41,863 nt of DNA from Candidatus Aenigmarchaeum subterraneum SCGC AAA011-O16 (GTDB lineage: Archaea; Aenigmatarchaeota; Aenigmatarchaeia; Aenigmatarchaeales; Aenigmatarchaeaceae). Positions 1-8,291 of the stretch are shown piece by piece; the first letter of the stretch is position 1; every line of letters starts with the position of its first letter. The stretch spans positions 1-41,863 of the forward strand of contig ASMQ01000005.1 in the NCBI GenBank assembly GCA_000405245.1, read 5' to 3'. The notes below the pieces were generated by a model. It was given only the letters and a program-made list of their open reading frames with translations, was not told where the DNA came from and made no database searches. The position numbers and the translations under genes were made by a program.

Positions 1-18
1 TGTTTAAAGAAAGAGGTT

Positions 19-758
19 TTAGTAGTTTAAATAAATTCTTAACTTTTTGCTCCACATGAGAGCGCCAGCTACTATCAGAACAATTCCTACAATGATCAAG
101 GGGAACATGTATTGTCCATACGGAGCAGAGGTTGTTTTGAACAAACCAAAAAAATACTTTGCGATGTTGTAAAAGTTCCTGTAATTAATCCAATTACCAC
201 TAAAATAACTCCTACTATTATTAAAGCCTTTTCACGCATCTGTGACAGAAAAGTATTTTTGTCATTCAACAAACTATCAGCATAGCTGTTCCAGCAGTCT
301 TCAGAATATTTGATGCCTGTACCTCCTCGCGAAGCGCAGAGCGGAGGTTGTCTGTCATCTGGCCCTATTTGAAAATCCGGATTCGCGGCATTCCAGCTCT
401 TTAGACCATCATTAATTGGTATTGTTATTGCATTCGGATTAGAAAAGGAACCTGCAGGAATATCAAAAATAAAAACATTGTAAACTCGTTTGCCAGAAGA
501 ATCCGTATGAATGTAATCTAGAGAAAATTTGTCAAAAAATATTCTGATTTTTTCGCTTGCCGGAGCATTCTGATCGATGGGAAGCAGTGATATTTGAGAT
601 CCGCCGGTCGTTCCTGGCGGCGTCTCCTCTTCTGTAGGAACCAAAGTTTCGCCAGCCTTTGTTATTCTTTGAAAAACCGGATTGATAACAACAACGTATA
701 CGGCAACCATTATCACAACCATAGCGATGCTGAATACAACATATTGAAAATCAACCAT
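19..758 (-). CDS. Single-pass Tad/pilus-operon protein, frameshifted (last gene of operon)
   Basis: Unrecognised protein with an N-terminal membrane anchor (residues about 4-25), an outside domain and a C-terminal hydrophobic pair. The uninterrupted frame ends at 96 with an odd hydrophilic tail. A -1 shift in the seven-T run (plus-strand A7 at 148-154) opens a frame that runs to the TAA at 19-21 and adds a loop, a second membrane helix (PLIIVGIVLIVAGAL) and a basic tail, giving about 246 aa. That reading forms a credible helical hairpin, so I take 19-758 as the intended gene. The start is the ATG at 758; an in-frame TTG at 773 is less likely. It shares a DGLKSWN-like segment with the 442-aa gene upstream (DAGLKEWN), suggesting common descent. 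It lies 31 bp after its upstream neighbour. Whether the shift is a base-calling error, a mutation or programmed slippage cannot be told here. Confidence 0.6.
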
Positions 759-789
759 AAGAACTAATTTCAATTTTTACAATATAAAG

Positions 790-2025
790 TTAAGTTGTTG
801 GGTCTGTATCAAAAACTGCTACAACAAAAGACAGATAGTTGAAATTTGAATTGTAATCAAGCCTGACAGCAACATTAATGTATAATTTGCCTTTGCAAAT
901 TTTGTCGGGGCCACAGTAGTATCTTATTTCTCTTTTTTTAAGGGTGGAGTCTCCGGACTTCAAGTCAGCATCGTAAACATCTCTCCATTTAACGTAGTTG
1001 AAATTCAATAGGTTATCTTGGGCAACATCCCAAGTTGGCTGGGAAAAAGTCCAGGGTTCAATAGACCCTAATTTGTTTTCATAAAATCCGAATTTGATAG
1101 CATCGACAATCTGATCAGCCGAATAGGTTTTGGATTTAAGGTTGATTGTATAGGTGTTAAAATAAAACAGATTAACTTTATCCAAAATTTTAGTCGCTTG
1201 CTTTGAAGCATCTCGAATATAGTAAGGAGCGATTCCATAATGCACAATTCCTAACGTTCTTATCGCATCAAAGACATCTAACGTAGAATCAGCCTCTTCC
1301 GAAGCTAAAAATGGTTTGTATGCAATTCGAAGGGTATATTTGCATTTTCCATTGTCCACAGCAGACTTTCCGATATAAAATTTCAATCGTCCAGGATAAA
1401 GACTTCCTGAATGCAAATATTGCGGAGAATAGTACGTGCTAGCTGAGCTGCTTGATGGACTGAAATCTTCTGAAATTGTTTGCTTTCCAGAGATTGTTTC
1501 TGCTTCTGTTTGCAGGTCAGTTCCGTCATAGTAGAGACTAAAAATATCTGATACGGATTTCAAATCAATGTTGCTTAATGCGTCAAAATTACAAACCTTC
1601 TGTCCGATTGTAGGGATTATTTGGTCTGTAAGCTCTTCAGAATTACAATAAATATAAGCACCTGTCTGACCCGGTAAAACAAAAGGCAAATAATTCGGAT
1701 AGTCGCCAAAAGATATTTTATCTATTAGGCATTCTTTTTCATTTTTAATAGAACTTATCAAGCAACTTTTTAATTTTCTGCAGAACCGGGTCTGGTCAGA
1801 AAAGTAATTTGAGTAATCCGACTGTGTCAATAGAGTAGTTGTATCCTGTATCCATGGTCTATAGTCATAGCTTCCAGGTTTCACTACAATATTTTCCGGC
1901 TGTCCTGGAGTTGGTGTTTGCTTTTGGATGCTCGAAAAATAAAATCCTATGACCAATGCAAGAACAAGAAATGCTGCAAATATGGCTACAAGAAGTGCAA
2001 ACCATGGGGGTAAAAGACCTTTCAT
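790..2025 (-). CDS. Large bitopic protein of the pilus-like operon (411 aa)
   Basis: Not a family I can name. An N-terminal membrane segment (residues about 8-31) follows the short leader MKG; the remaining 380 residues should lie outside the cell. The outside part carries conserved cysteines in the pattern CRKLKSC, then CLI, then a later YC and VC. The same pattern recurs in the 442-aa protein encoded just upstream, so the two are tandem paralogues. Its ATG at 2025 lies 2 bp after the upstream stop (TAATTATG), which implies translational coupling. By position in a TadA/TadC operon it could be a minor-pilin-like or tip/anchor component. There is no glutamate at the usual +5 pilin position, so prepilin processing is doubtful. 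Confidence 0.8.
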   Translation of the reverse strand: MKGLLPPWFALLVAIFAAFLVLALVIGFYFSSIQKQTPTPGQPENIVVKPGSYDYRPWIQDTTTLLTQSDYSNYFSDQTRFCRKLKSCLISSIKNEKECLIDKISFGDYPNYLPFVLPGQTGAYIYCNSEELTDQIIPTIGQKVCNFDALSNIDLKSVSDIFSLYYDGTDLQTEAETISGKQTISEDFSPSSSSASTYYSPQYLHSGSLYPGRLKFYIGKSAVDNGKCKYTLRIAYKPFLASEEADSTLDVFDAIRTLGIVHYGIAPYYIRDASKQATKILDKVNLFYFNTYTINLKSKTYSADQIVDAIKFGFYENKLGSIEPWTFSQPTWDVAQDNLLNFNYVKWRDVYDADLKSGDSTLKKREIRYYCGPDKICKGKLYINVAVRLDYNSNFNYLSFVVAVFDTDPTT

Positions 2026-2027
2026 AA

Positions 2028-3356
2028 TTATCCGCTACAAAGAGCAATATGAGGGTAGATTGTTATTTTTCCGTTTTCGCCTTTGGTGTCATATCCTTCA
2101 AGCAAGAACTCAAATCTTACTGTAAACTTCAACGCGTTGAAGTTATTAAAATTTCCAGAGTAATAAACAGTAGGTCTTGGGTTTAGTTGCAATGCCTGGT
2201 TATTAACTTGACAATCTGAAAATGAAATACCGCTGGAGGGTTGGTATGCATCCCATGGAGCATAACTGAAACTTATATTTGCAGCTTTGTTAAATTGTGG
2301 TGATGGAATGGTTACCTTTCCAGTAATAGGGATATCTACTATGGTCGGCGGATTATAAGGGAGATCAGCGATTAATTTACCATTGTCAAAATTTACTTTA
2401 TTCCATTCCTTTAGTCCTGCATCCATTGCCGCAACAACTTCATAAAGATTTGGCCTTTCGTCTGTAGGATTGAACGTTACAGTAAAAGTATCAGGAAAGT
2501 GGCTACTCAATTTTATATTTTTAGGAAAAGTATTTGGGTCTAAATATCCGCAACATTTTAACTCATCTTTTAAAGTGATAAAAACATCAAATATTTTGAA
2601 TGCTCTAGAGCCTTCTGAGCTTGCAAAAGCTCTTTGGACACAAACGAAAAGATTGTAGTTACACGTCCTATCGAAATCATCTCCGGCAGTTGCATTCTGA
2701 ACAATTATTCTAATCTTTCCTCGTTCTCTTTGGCCGGATTGGACGTAAGAGAAGCTAGGATAGAAATAAAAAGTCTCATACACATCCGAATTCGGCGCAT
2801 TTATGTTCATAACAAAATCTTTGTCAAGATTGCAATTGTGGACGTTGGGCTCATAAAAAAAGAATCTGTCTGTGTCAGGTGAATTTGAATTGCTCTCATC
2901 GCCTTCGCGTATTTGCACAAGCAAATTTTTGAATGTACAAATTTTTCTAGTTAGGTCACCAAAAGTTTCAGTCAAATCCTCAGGCGAACAAATCGGATTA
3001 AAATCACTGTCGGCCCTAGAGGTAAACGTTGCAATTGGCGGCTGTGTGATTTCGCAATTGGAGCTTGTAGTAATTCCTTTTTTTATGCAGTTCTTTAAAT
3101 TTTGACAATACGGTCCATCCTGCGAAAAAAAACTTTGAAAGTTAGCGTCTATTTGTGCTCCGGCTGATTTGTCAAGAACAAAAATATCCTTTCTTAAAAC
3201 ATAATTTGGAGGAGGGTTGAAAAGCCTAGGTATCTCACTTGTTGTATTTTCATAAGCAGACTTTGAATAGCTTGCGAGACCCAAAGAAATTGCAATAAAA
3301 ATAGCCATTGCAACAAAAATAATTAGTATCAAAGGCCCTATATCGGCTGCTTTCAT
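2028..3356 (-). CDS. Large bitopic protein of the pilus-like operon (442 aa)
   Basis: Starts with MKA and a long hydrophobic helix (residues about 6-29), followed by about 410 residues predicted outside. It contains CQNLKNC, then NC, IC and ICTF, matching the spacing in the 411-aa gene downstream. A DAGLKEWN segment is also found in related form in the last gene of the operon. Later cysteine pairs (NC, FVC, CCGY) suggest several disulfides, hence an extracytoplasmic location. It begins 38 bp after the stop of the 38-aa peptide gene. Function is unknown; a structural pilus, adhesin or assembly role is inferred only from gene order and topology. Confidence 0.8.
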   Translation of the reverse strand: MKAADIGPLILIIFVAMAIFIAISLGLASYSKSAYENTTSEIPRLFNPPPNYVLRKDIFVLDKSAGAQIDANFQSFFSQDGPYCQNLKNCIKKGITTSSNCEITQPPIATFTSRADSDFNPICSPEDLTETFGDLTRKICTFKNLLVQIREGDESNSNSPDTDRFFFYEPNVHNCNLDKDFVMNINAPNSDVYETFYFYPSFSYVQSGQRERGKIRIIVQNATAGDDFDRTCNYNLFVCVQRAFASSEGSRAFKIFDVFITLKDELKCCGYLDPNTFPKNIKLSSHFPDTFTVTFNPTDERPNLYEVVAAMDAGLKEWNKVNFDNGKLIADLPYNPPTIVDIPITGKVTIPSPQFNKAANISFSYAPWDAYQPSSGISFSDCQVNNQALQLNPRPTVYYSGNFNNFNALKFTVRFEFLLEGYDTKGENGKITIYPHIALCSG

Positions 3357-3394
3357 AATTTTTATTCTGTTTCTTTGATATAAATGTTATAGAA

Positions 3395-3511
3395 TTAGAA
3401 AGGATTGTAGTTCGCATAAGGCTTGAGATAGCCTAGCAAAAAGGCCGCAATCAAAAGCGCAACAACTATAATTACTATTGTTATCAAAATGCTTGCATCA
3501 AAACCTTTCAT
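3395..3511 (-). CDS. 38-aa hydrophobic peptide, possible mini-pilin
   Basis: A short frame of 38 codons whose ATG (3511-3509) overlaps the TGA stop of the TadC-like gene (3513-3511) as TGATG, so translation is probably coupled. The product is MKGFDAS, then about 20 hydrophobic residues (ILITIVIIVVALLIAAFLLG), then an aromatic tail with Tyr28, Tyr32, Tyr35 and Phe38. It fits the hydrophobic-helix-plus-short-tail plan of very short Flp-type pilins, but lacks the Glu5 of classical pilins. The N-terminal MKG recurs in the 411-aa protein of the operon. It could instead be a small stabilising subunit of the platform. Coding status rests on coupling, position and the membrane-helix composition. Confidence 0.6.
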   Translation of the reverse strand: MKGFDASILITIVIIVVALLIAAFLLGYLKPYANYNPF

Positions 3512-5586
3512 CAAACCGCCGGAGTCAATATTTGTGCCAGAGCGCTGCCGAAAACTGAATAGACAGCGTACCATGTAATGAAATATATTATGCTAGATAT
3601 GATTAGTATCTTTCCTATCAGGTCTCTCTCTCCTATCGAATCCTCTCCGTACTGGATCCTGTTCAAGAATATCGCCATGAGTATTGCAGTTTCGACCATG
3701 TAGAGACCGACAGTCAATTGGAATTGCGGGGGACTTATGGGCAAACCTCCTCCAAGCAATGATGGCATTATGAACGCGATTTGAGCTGCGGAATAGCCTC
3801 CACTAGCTCCGGCGATTCCGCCTAAAGTTCCTGTAAGATTCTTAATAATCTGCAAGATTATGACTGCCATTGTCACTGTCACTCCGGAGACAAGTGGAGC
3901 TAGAAACATCGAAAGGAATTTCATGCTAGAAATAGTTTCTCCGAGAATGTCGTCTATTTCCTCTTTTATGTCATGGACATTCTTCAGATATTGTGAAATG
4001 ACAATCATGCTGTCTGCTGCAGCTGCAACACTCTTCTTAGAGGATTCAATAATAGTCTGCATGATAGATTGGATAAGCTTGGAAGGATAGCGCCATATTG
4101 CGCCCACTTCTTTATCAAACAAAGCCTGCTCAAAGGTATAGCCGAATTTCTTCATGTTCAAGCTAACAATATCAAACATCTCCACTATCTTAAGATTCTT
4201 CAATTTTTCTCTTGCCCTGTCGACAGCTATCTCAATAGGAATGCCGCTTGACAGTGTGTTACCAAGCTGGAATAAGGCGACAGAGAATTCATCTTCTATT
4301 CTTTCAATGTCTTTTCGAATTTTCATTTTTTGGTAAGCGTCCAAAAGAGTGTAGACCGCAACACCGAAAGCTAAACCGAAGATGAGAAGAATGGAAGAGT
4401 TGACAGCTGTAAAGATATTCGAGCTATAGTATCCTAAGAAACCAACAGCTATCATTGGCACAGCGACAGCTAAGCCGACCGGCCATAGTGGTATGAATCT
4501 TTTTCCTAAAGCAAACTGTCCTAAGGGCGGAACGTCTTTCAATTGAGAAAGGTCAGGCTGGGAAAAAGTCGGGGGCTTTGTTTGTAGTATGTAGTCTGTA
4601 AAAAAATAGAGAAAGGCGGGCAGAAGTATGTTGTACCCTATGAAAATGAAGGAAGGTTTTATAACATCACCCATGAAAATCAAAACAACAGGGAAAAGAA
4701 CCAGTCCCATGACAGGCAGAAGGACGCCCATTGAATGAATGAGCATGACAGGCATTCTCAAATTGGATGCGTAGTGCTTTGTTCTTTCTTTCGTTCCAGA
4801 CAAAATTAGATTTACAGCTTCAGTATACATTGTGTCTCTCTTGCTTGCTTCGACAGCAGATGTCCTTAGCAAATGCAAAGATTCGGCAAACTCTCTGTTC
4901 TTGTCCTTCCATTTAAAAATATACGAGACTAGAGCTTCGTCGGCAGAAGAATAAACTCCAACTTCAATGTCCCACAAAAGTTTTCTTAAGTCCCATGCCA
5001 AAGGACCTGTCAAATGTTGCGAAGCAAATTTTATTGCTCCTTCCAGATTCGGAGAAGTCCTCATGTAGACCACCATGTAGAGAATGGCGAGAACAGTGTC
5101 CGCAGACATACGCATAGACATTATTCTTTGCTGGTTTGACGGATAATTGTAAAAATAATATGTGACTGCAGTTATGAAACCTATGCTGAAGAGTATGAAG
5201 CCTGTGCCTCCACCAATCACTATTCCTATTAACGCGAAGAAAATGACAATCGAAGTTACAATAACTGTCAAAGACAAAACTCCTCGTGGAGTGGCATGGA
5301 TGTAAGAAGCGACCAATTGAGACTGTATGCCGTCTCCCATTTTCTTCGTTGGTTCAACAGGCAAAATTTTTTCTGCAAAAGCACAAGCCTTTTCATAAAG
5401 AGTTGTCGGTTTTTGTTTTGTCTCTTTTAAAAATTCTTTGTATTCAGAACGATAAGGAATAAATCTCTCCGAAGGGATTTGCGTAACCTGAAGTTCAGTT
5501 AATTTCCTTACCTTTTCAAATTCTTTCTTTTTTGCAGCAGCTCTTATCTCCTCTTCTGTCTCTTTTTTCTTGTCGAAAAAACCCAT
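3511..5586 (-). CDS. tadC: TadC/GspF-type type IV pilus membrane platform protein, duplicated
   Basis: About 691 aa. A charged N-terminal segment (1-95) is followed by membrane helices near 105-145, a cytoplasmic T2SSF-type domain near 160-280, helices near 280-335 and 368-415, a second T2SSF-type domain near 430-560 and final helices near 560-590 and 610-690. Two F domains in one chain match archaeal pilus and archaellum platform proteins (FlaJ/TadC family). The family forms the inner-membrane core that couples the hexameric ATPase to pilin insertion. ATG at 5586 is preferred to the TTG at 5589 because GGATGATT sits upstream. It starts 9 bp after the ATPase stop and ends in the start codon of the 38-aa peptide gene. 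Confidence 0.85.
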   Translation of the reverse strand: MGFFDKKKETEEEIRAAAKKKEFEKVRKLTELQVTQIPSERFIPYRSEYKEFLKETKQKPTTLYEKACAFAEKILPVEPTKKMGDGIQSQLVASYIHATPRGVLSLTVIVTSIVIFFALIGIVIGGGTGFILFSIGFITAVTYYFYNYPSNQQRIMSMRMSADTVLAILYMVVYMRTSPNLEGAIKFASQHLTGPLAWDLRKLLWDIEVGVYSSADEALVSYIFKWKDKNREFAESLHLLRTSAVEASKRDTMYTEAVNLILSGTKERTKHYASNLRMPVMLIHSMGVLLPVMGLVLFPVVLIFMGDVIKPSFIFIGYNILLPAFLYFFTDYILQTKPPTFSQPDLSQLKDVPPLGQFALGKRFIPLWPVGLAVAVPMIAVGFLGYYSSNIFTAVNSSILLIFGLAFGVAVYTLLDAYQKMKIRKDIERIEDEFSVALFQLGNTLSSGIPIEIAVDRAREKLKNLKIVEMFDIVSLNMKKFGYTFEQALFDKEVGAIWRYPSKLIQSIMQTIIESSKKSVAAAADSMIVISQYLKNVHDIKEEIDDILGETISSMKFLSMFLAPLVSGVTVTMAVIILQIIKNLTGTLGGIAGASGGYSAAQIAFIMPSLLGGGLPISPPQFQLTVGLYMVETAILMAIFLNRIQYGEDSIGERDLIGKILIISSIIYFITWYAVYSVFGSALAQILTPAV

Positions 5587-5595
5587 CAAATCATC

Positions 5596-7830
5596 CTAAA
5601 ACTTCTTCGCATAGTCCTTGAACCATTCTAACCAATCATTAAAAACCCTTTCACTATCTACGAATCCTATCTCTGTTCTTATCCTATCGGATATCGAGTG
5701 GAACATTTGATTCATCTTCACAGTCGTTTCAGCTTCAAGCAACTGCTTCTTTCCTGTTTGTTTTGCAATATCAACAATAGTCTGCAGAATTTTTGCCCTC
5801 AATTGAATATTGTCCCATATTCTATCCCATCTTCCTGCCCACCCAGGAACTCTAAGTGCGACCTGATTAAGAATAAAAGATTCTCCGTTCAATAACGTGT
5901 CAGTCGGTTTCAGTCTGTCTTCTGCTGCAGAATATTCCATCAAATTCATGAATCCTCCTTCATCTTGCGGATCTGACTTCCATTGTTTTCTGACTTCTGT
6001 TACTTCAGTTATTCTTCTAAATGTGTGAAGGCCGTCAGAGGTCTTGAGTTTATTTGCAATAACAATCAAATCCGCGGCTTTGAAACTTGTTGGCGGAACA
6101 CCTAAATCGTTCACAATTCTATCAAAAACCCCGTACGCTGATTCTCCGTGAACTGTTCCTGCAACCACATTAGATACTGCTCCGATTCTCATAGCCTCGA
6201 AAAGAGCTCTAGCTTCAGTGCTTCTAACCTCACCCAAAACTAAGACAGAATCTCCTAGACGCAAAGCAGTTCTTATAGCATCATCAGCAGAAAGTTCAGT
6301 CTCTACCTTTGTTATAACTGAACGGGATTTCAGCCTCTCTATATTATAACCGAGATTACGTAAGGCCTCGACAGGAATTTCCAAAGTATCTTCAACAGTA
6401 AGAATTCTATAATAAGGAAGTATCTGTAGCATGAGAGAAGCAAGAAAAGAAGTTTTTCCTGCGCCCCTTGATCCAGCAATCAAAATTGTTCTTCCATGCG
6501 AAGCCAAAAACCAAAGCAGGCCTCCGAACATAGGATCGAAATATTTTTCATTCAAAAACAAAGGAAAAGTCCATGGCCTGAACCTAAACCTTCTTAATGC
6601 AAAAGCTAGGCCTTCCGGAGAGAGTCTAGGATTAATAGCAGCTACTCTTGCCACTCCTCCGGGAACAACTATTTCCGTATCCAAAACAGGATTCGCTTCA
6701 TCCAAGGGTCTTCCTGACAAAAGTTTGAATCTTGTCGCCCATCTGTCTCCATCTGTCTTTGTAGGGACAAGATTTGTTTCACATTCCTCAAACTCTTGGT
6801 GATTGATAAAAATAGGAACTGAACCTAAAGGAGAGTTTATAAAAACATCCTGAATATTTTCATCTGCTAACAAAAGCTCTATTATTCCTAAACCTGCTGT
6901 GTATCTTGTCAAAATCTCAGCAAGCTTGTCTATCTGAACTCCGTTAGCCGTCAAACCCATTTGTTCTGAAACATCCCTGAGAAGATCTTGAGACAAACCT
7001 AAGAAAAGCTCCCTCATCTTATCCTGTTCCTGTATCTCTAATTCTTTCGGTCTCCTTTCTTCAAGGATTCTTCTAGCTGCATCAAGCAGAATATACTCTT
7101 CCTCCTTAAGCTTGAACTCCGGAGGAGTAATGTGGTAAACAGGTCTGACCTTTCCGCTGACTTTGAAGATCTCTACATCAGAATCTCCAATCTTGTATCT
7201 TGCAACCGTTTCGCCCGGAGGAGGCTGTGACAAATATTTCGTATACATGAAGTTGGGTCTTATCGAGGGGTTGAAAAATCTTCTGTAAAGAGTCCTGTCG
7301 CCGATATGATAACCGACAAGGAAAGGTTTTGCTAAATCTATTAATCTGGTCTTCTCCAAAACCTCTTGAACAGGAAAAAGAGCATTCTCTATATAGTATA
7401 CATAGCAGTCAGCATCCTCGCCTCTTTCTGCAATCGTTTTCAAGTGGCGGATTTCTCTTGTCAAAGCAAGATAAGCACCTATAGGATCTTTTCTTAGTTG
7501 AACCATGACAAGATCCCTCAACCAATTATACCATTGCGGAACATACCTGTTGCACCTCCCAACCCCAATATTTTTGACAGAAACAATCTTTTTATCAACA
7601 AGTATCTCTCTTATAGCATCTGCTATTTCTACAAGCATTATTGTCTGGTCTTTATCGTATTCATATTCTCTAGTTTCAGCAAGAACGATTCCAATAACCC
7701 TTCTTTCCGCAAGAAGTTTGTCAACAACTGTCCCCATGACAACATCCGAGTCTTCTATGCTCGGAGAATAGATAGAACCAATAGTGTTAATTCTTAATAC
7801 GCCGTCTTTGACTTCATGTTCGAAAACCAT
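5596..7830 (-). CDS. tadA: TadA/VirB11/PilB-type secretion ATPase
   Basis: About 744 aa from ATG 7830, which follows an AGGTGA ribosome site; a TTG at 7866 is in frame but would be poorer. The C-terminal half carries Walker A GSRGAGKTS (about 453-461), an Asp-box VEDTLEIP (about 479-486), Walker B VLVLGEVR (about 529-536) and His-box AGTVHGES (about 557-564), all hallmarks of the type II/IV secretion ATPase family. The N-terminal roughly 300 residues are long and not recognised; they may dock on the platform or on cytosolic partners. It is first in the six-gene minus-strand operon and should hexamerise under the membrane to drive assembly of a pilus-like filament or another secreted fibre. 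Confidence 0.9.
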   Translation of the reverse strand: MVFEHEVKDGVLRINTIGSIYSPSIEDSDVVMGTVVDKLLAERRVIGIVLAETREYEYDKDQTIMLVEIADAIREILVDKKIVSVKNIGVGRCNRYVPQWYNWLRDLVMVQLRKDPIGAYLALTREIRHLKTIAERGEDADCYVYYIENALFPVQEVLEKTRLIDLAKPFLVGYHIGDRTLYRRFFNPSIRPNFMYTKYLSQPPPGETVARYKIGDSDVEIFKVSGKVRPVYHITPPEFKLKEEEYILLDAARRILEERRPKELEIQEQDKMRELFLGLSQDLLRDVSEQMGLTANGVQIDKLAEILTRYTAGLGIIELLLADENIQDVFINSPLGSVPIFINHQEFEECETNLVPTKTDGDRWATRFKLLSGRPLDEANPVLDTEIVVPGGVARVAAINPRLSPEGLAFALRRFRFRPWTFPLFLNEKYFDPMFGGLLWFLASHGRTILIAGSRGAGKTSFLASLMLQILPYYRILTVEDTLEIPVEALRNLGYNIERLKSRSVITKVETELSADDAIRTALRLGDSVLVLGEVRSTEARALFEAMRIGAVSNVVAGTVHGESAYGVFDRIVNDLGVPPTSFKAADLIVIANKLKTSDGLHTFRRITEVTEVRKQWKSDPQDEGGFMNLMEYSAAEDRLKPTDTLLNGESFILNQVALRVPGWAGRWDRIWDNIQLRAKILQTIVDIAKQTGKKQLLEAETTVKMNQMFHSISDRIRTEIGFVDSERVFNDWLEWFKDYAKKF

Positions 7831-7868
7831 TACTTCACCTGATTTATTTTTATATGTTGATATCAAGT

Positions 7869-7881
7869 ATTATATATAACT
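7869..7881. promoter_or_regulatory. Shared TATA region between the tadA-like operon and the coiled-coil gene pair
   Basis: The AT-rich element TATTATATATAAC reads as a good TATA box on both strands. It lies about 32 bp before the plus-strand ATG at 7907, which makes that message nearly leaderless, and about 45 bp before the minus-strand ATG at 7830, leaving room for the AGGTGA ribosome site. One element could therefore control both transcription units. Confidence 0.5.
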
Positions 7882-7906
7882 TAACAGATATAATATTTGT
7901 GATTTG

Positions 7907-8290
7907 ATGGTTGAAGAAAAAGACGTACCAACTATCCTAAACGAGCTTGTTAGGAGAGCCAACGAATCTACTCGTCGTTTAAGGGCTTTGGAGGAAAGGA
8001 CTCTTCTTATGGAGACGAGATTGAGCTCTATACAAGACTCTATCCTAAGAAATACAGAGGAAACTAGAAAGGGAATAAGCACTTTAATAGAAAAAATAAA
8101 AGATACTGATACCCAGATGCTCAGGATTGACAATGAAATCCTAAGAATTAACAAAAATGCTGACAAATTTGCGAAAAAAACAGAATTAAAGGAAGTGGAA
8201 AACACAATGTCATTTTTCAGTCCTCTTAAAACCGGTTTTGTGACAAAGGAAGAAGTTGAAAGAATGATAATTGAAAGGTCGAGGAGATAA
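7907..8290 (+). CDS. Small coiled-coil protein (127 aa)
   Basis: A charged, all-helical protein with heptad-like Leu/Ile spacing over most of residues 15-100, no membrane segment and no cysteine. Start ATG 7907 fits the TATA box at 7870-7880; a TTG at 7904 is in frame. It ends at 8290, one base before the next ATG at 8292, so the two plus-strand genes form an operon. Divergent to the pilus-like operon, it may be a cytosolic partner of the ATPase in the manner of the coiled-coil FlaC/FlaD subunits of archaella. That is an analogy from position and shape; I see no specific family motif. Confidence 0.7.
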   Translation: MVEEKDVPTILNELVRRANESTRRLRALEERTLLMETRLSSIQDSILRNTEETRKGISTLIEKIKDTDTQMLRIDNEILRINKNADKFAKKTELKEVENTMSFFSPLKTGFVTKEEVERMIIERSRR

Positions 8291-8291
8291 A

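Noticed and set aside
3395-3511. MKG/MKA N-termini as class III prepilin leaders
   Set aside because: Several operon proteins and the surface protein start MKG or MKA before a hydrophobic helix, but there is no Glu5-like residue or consistent residue after the putative cut, so cleavage by a prepilin peptidase is not supported.
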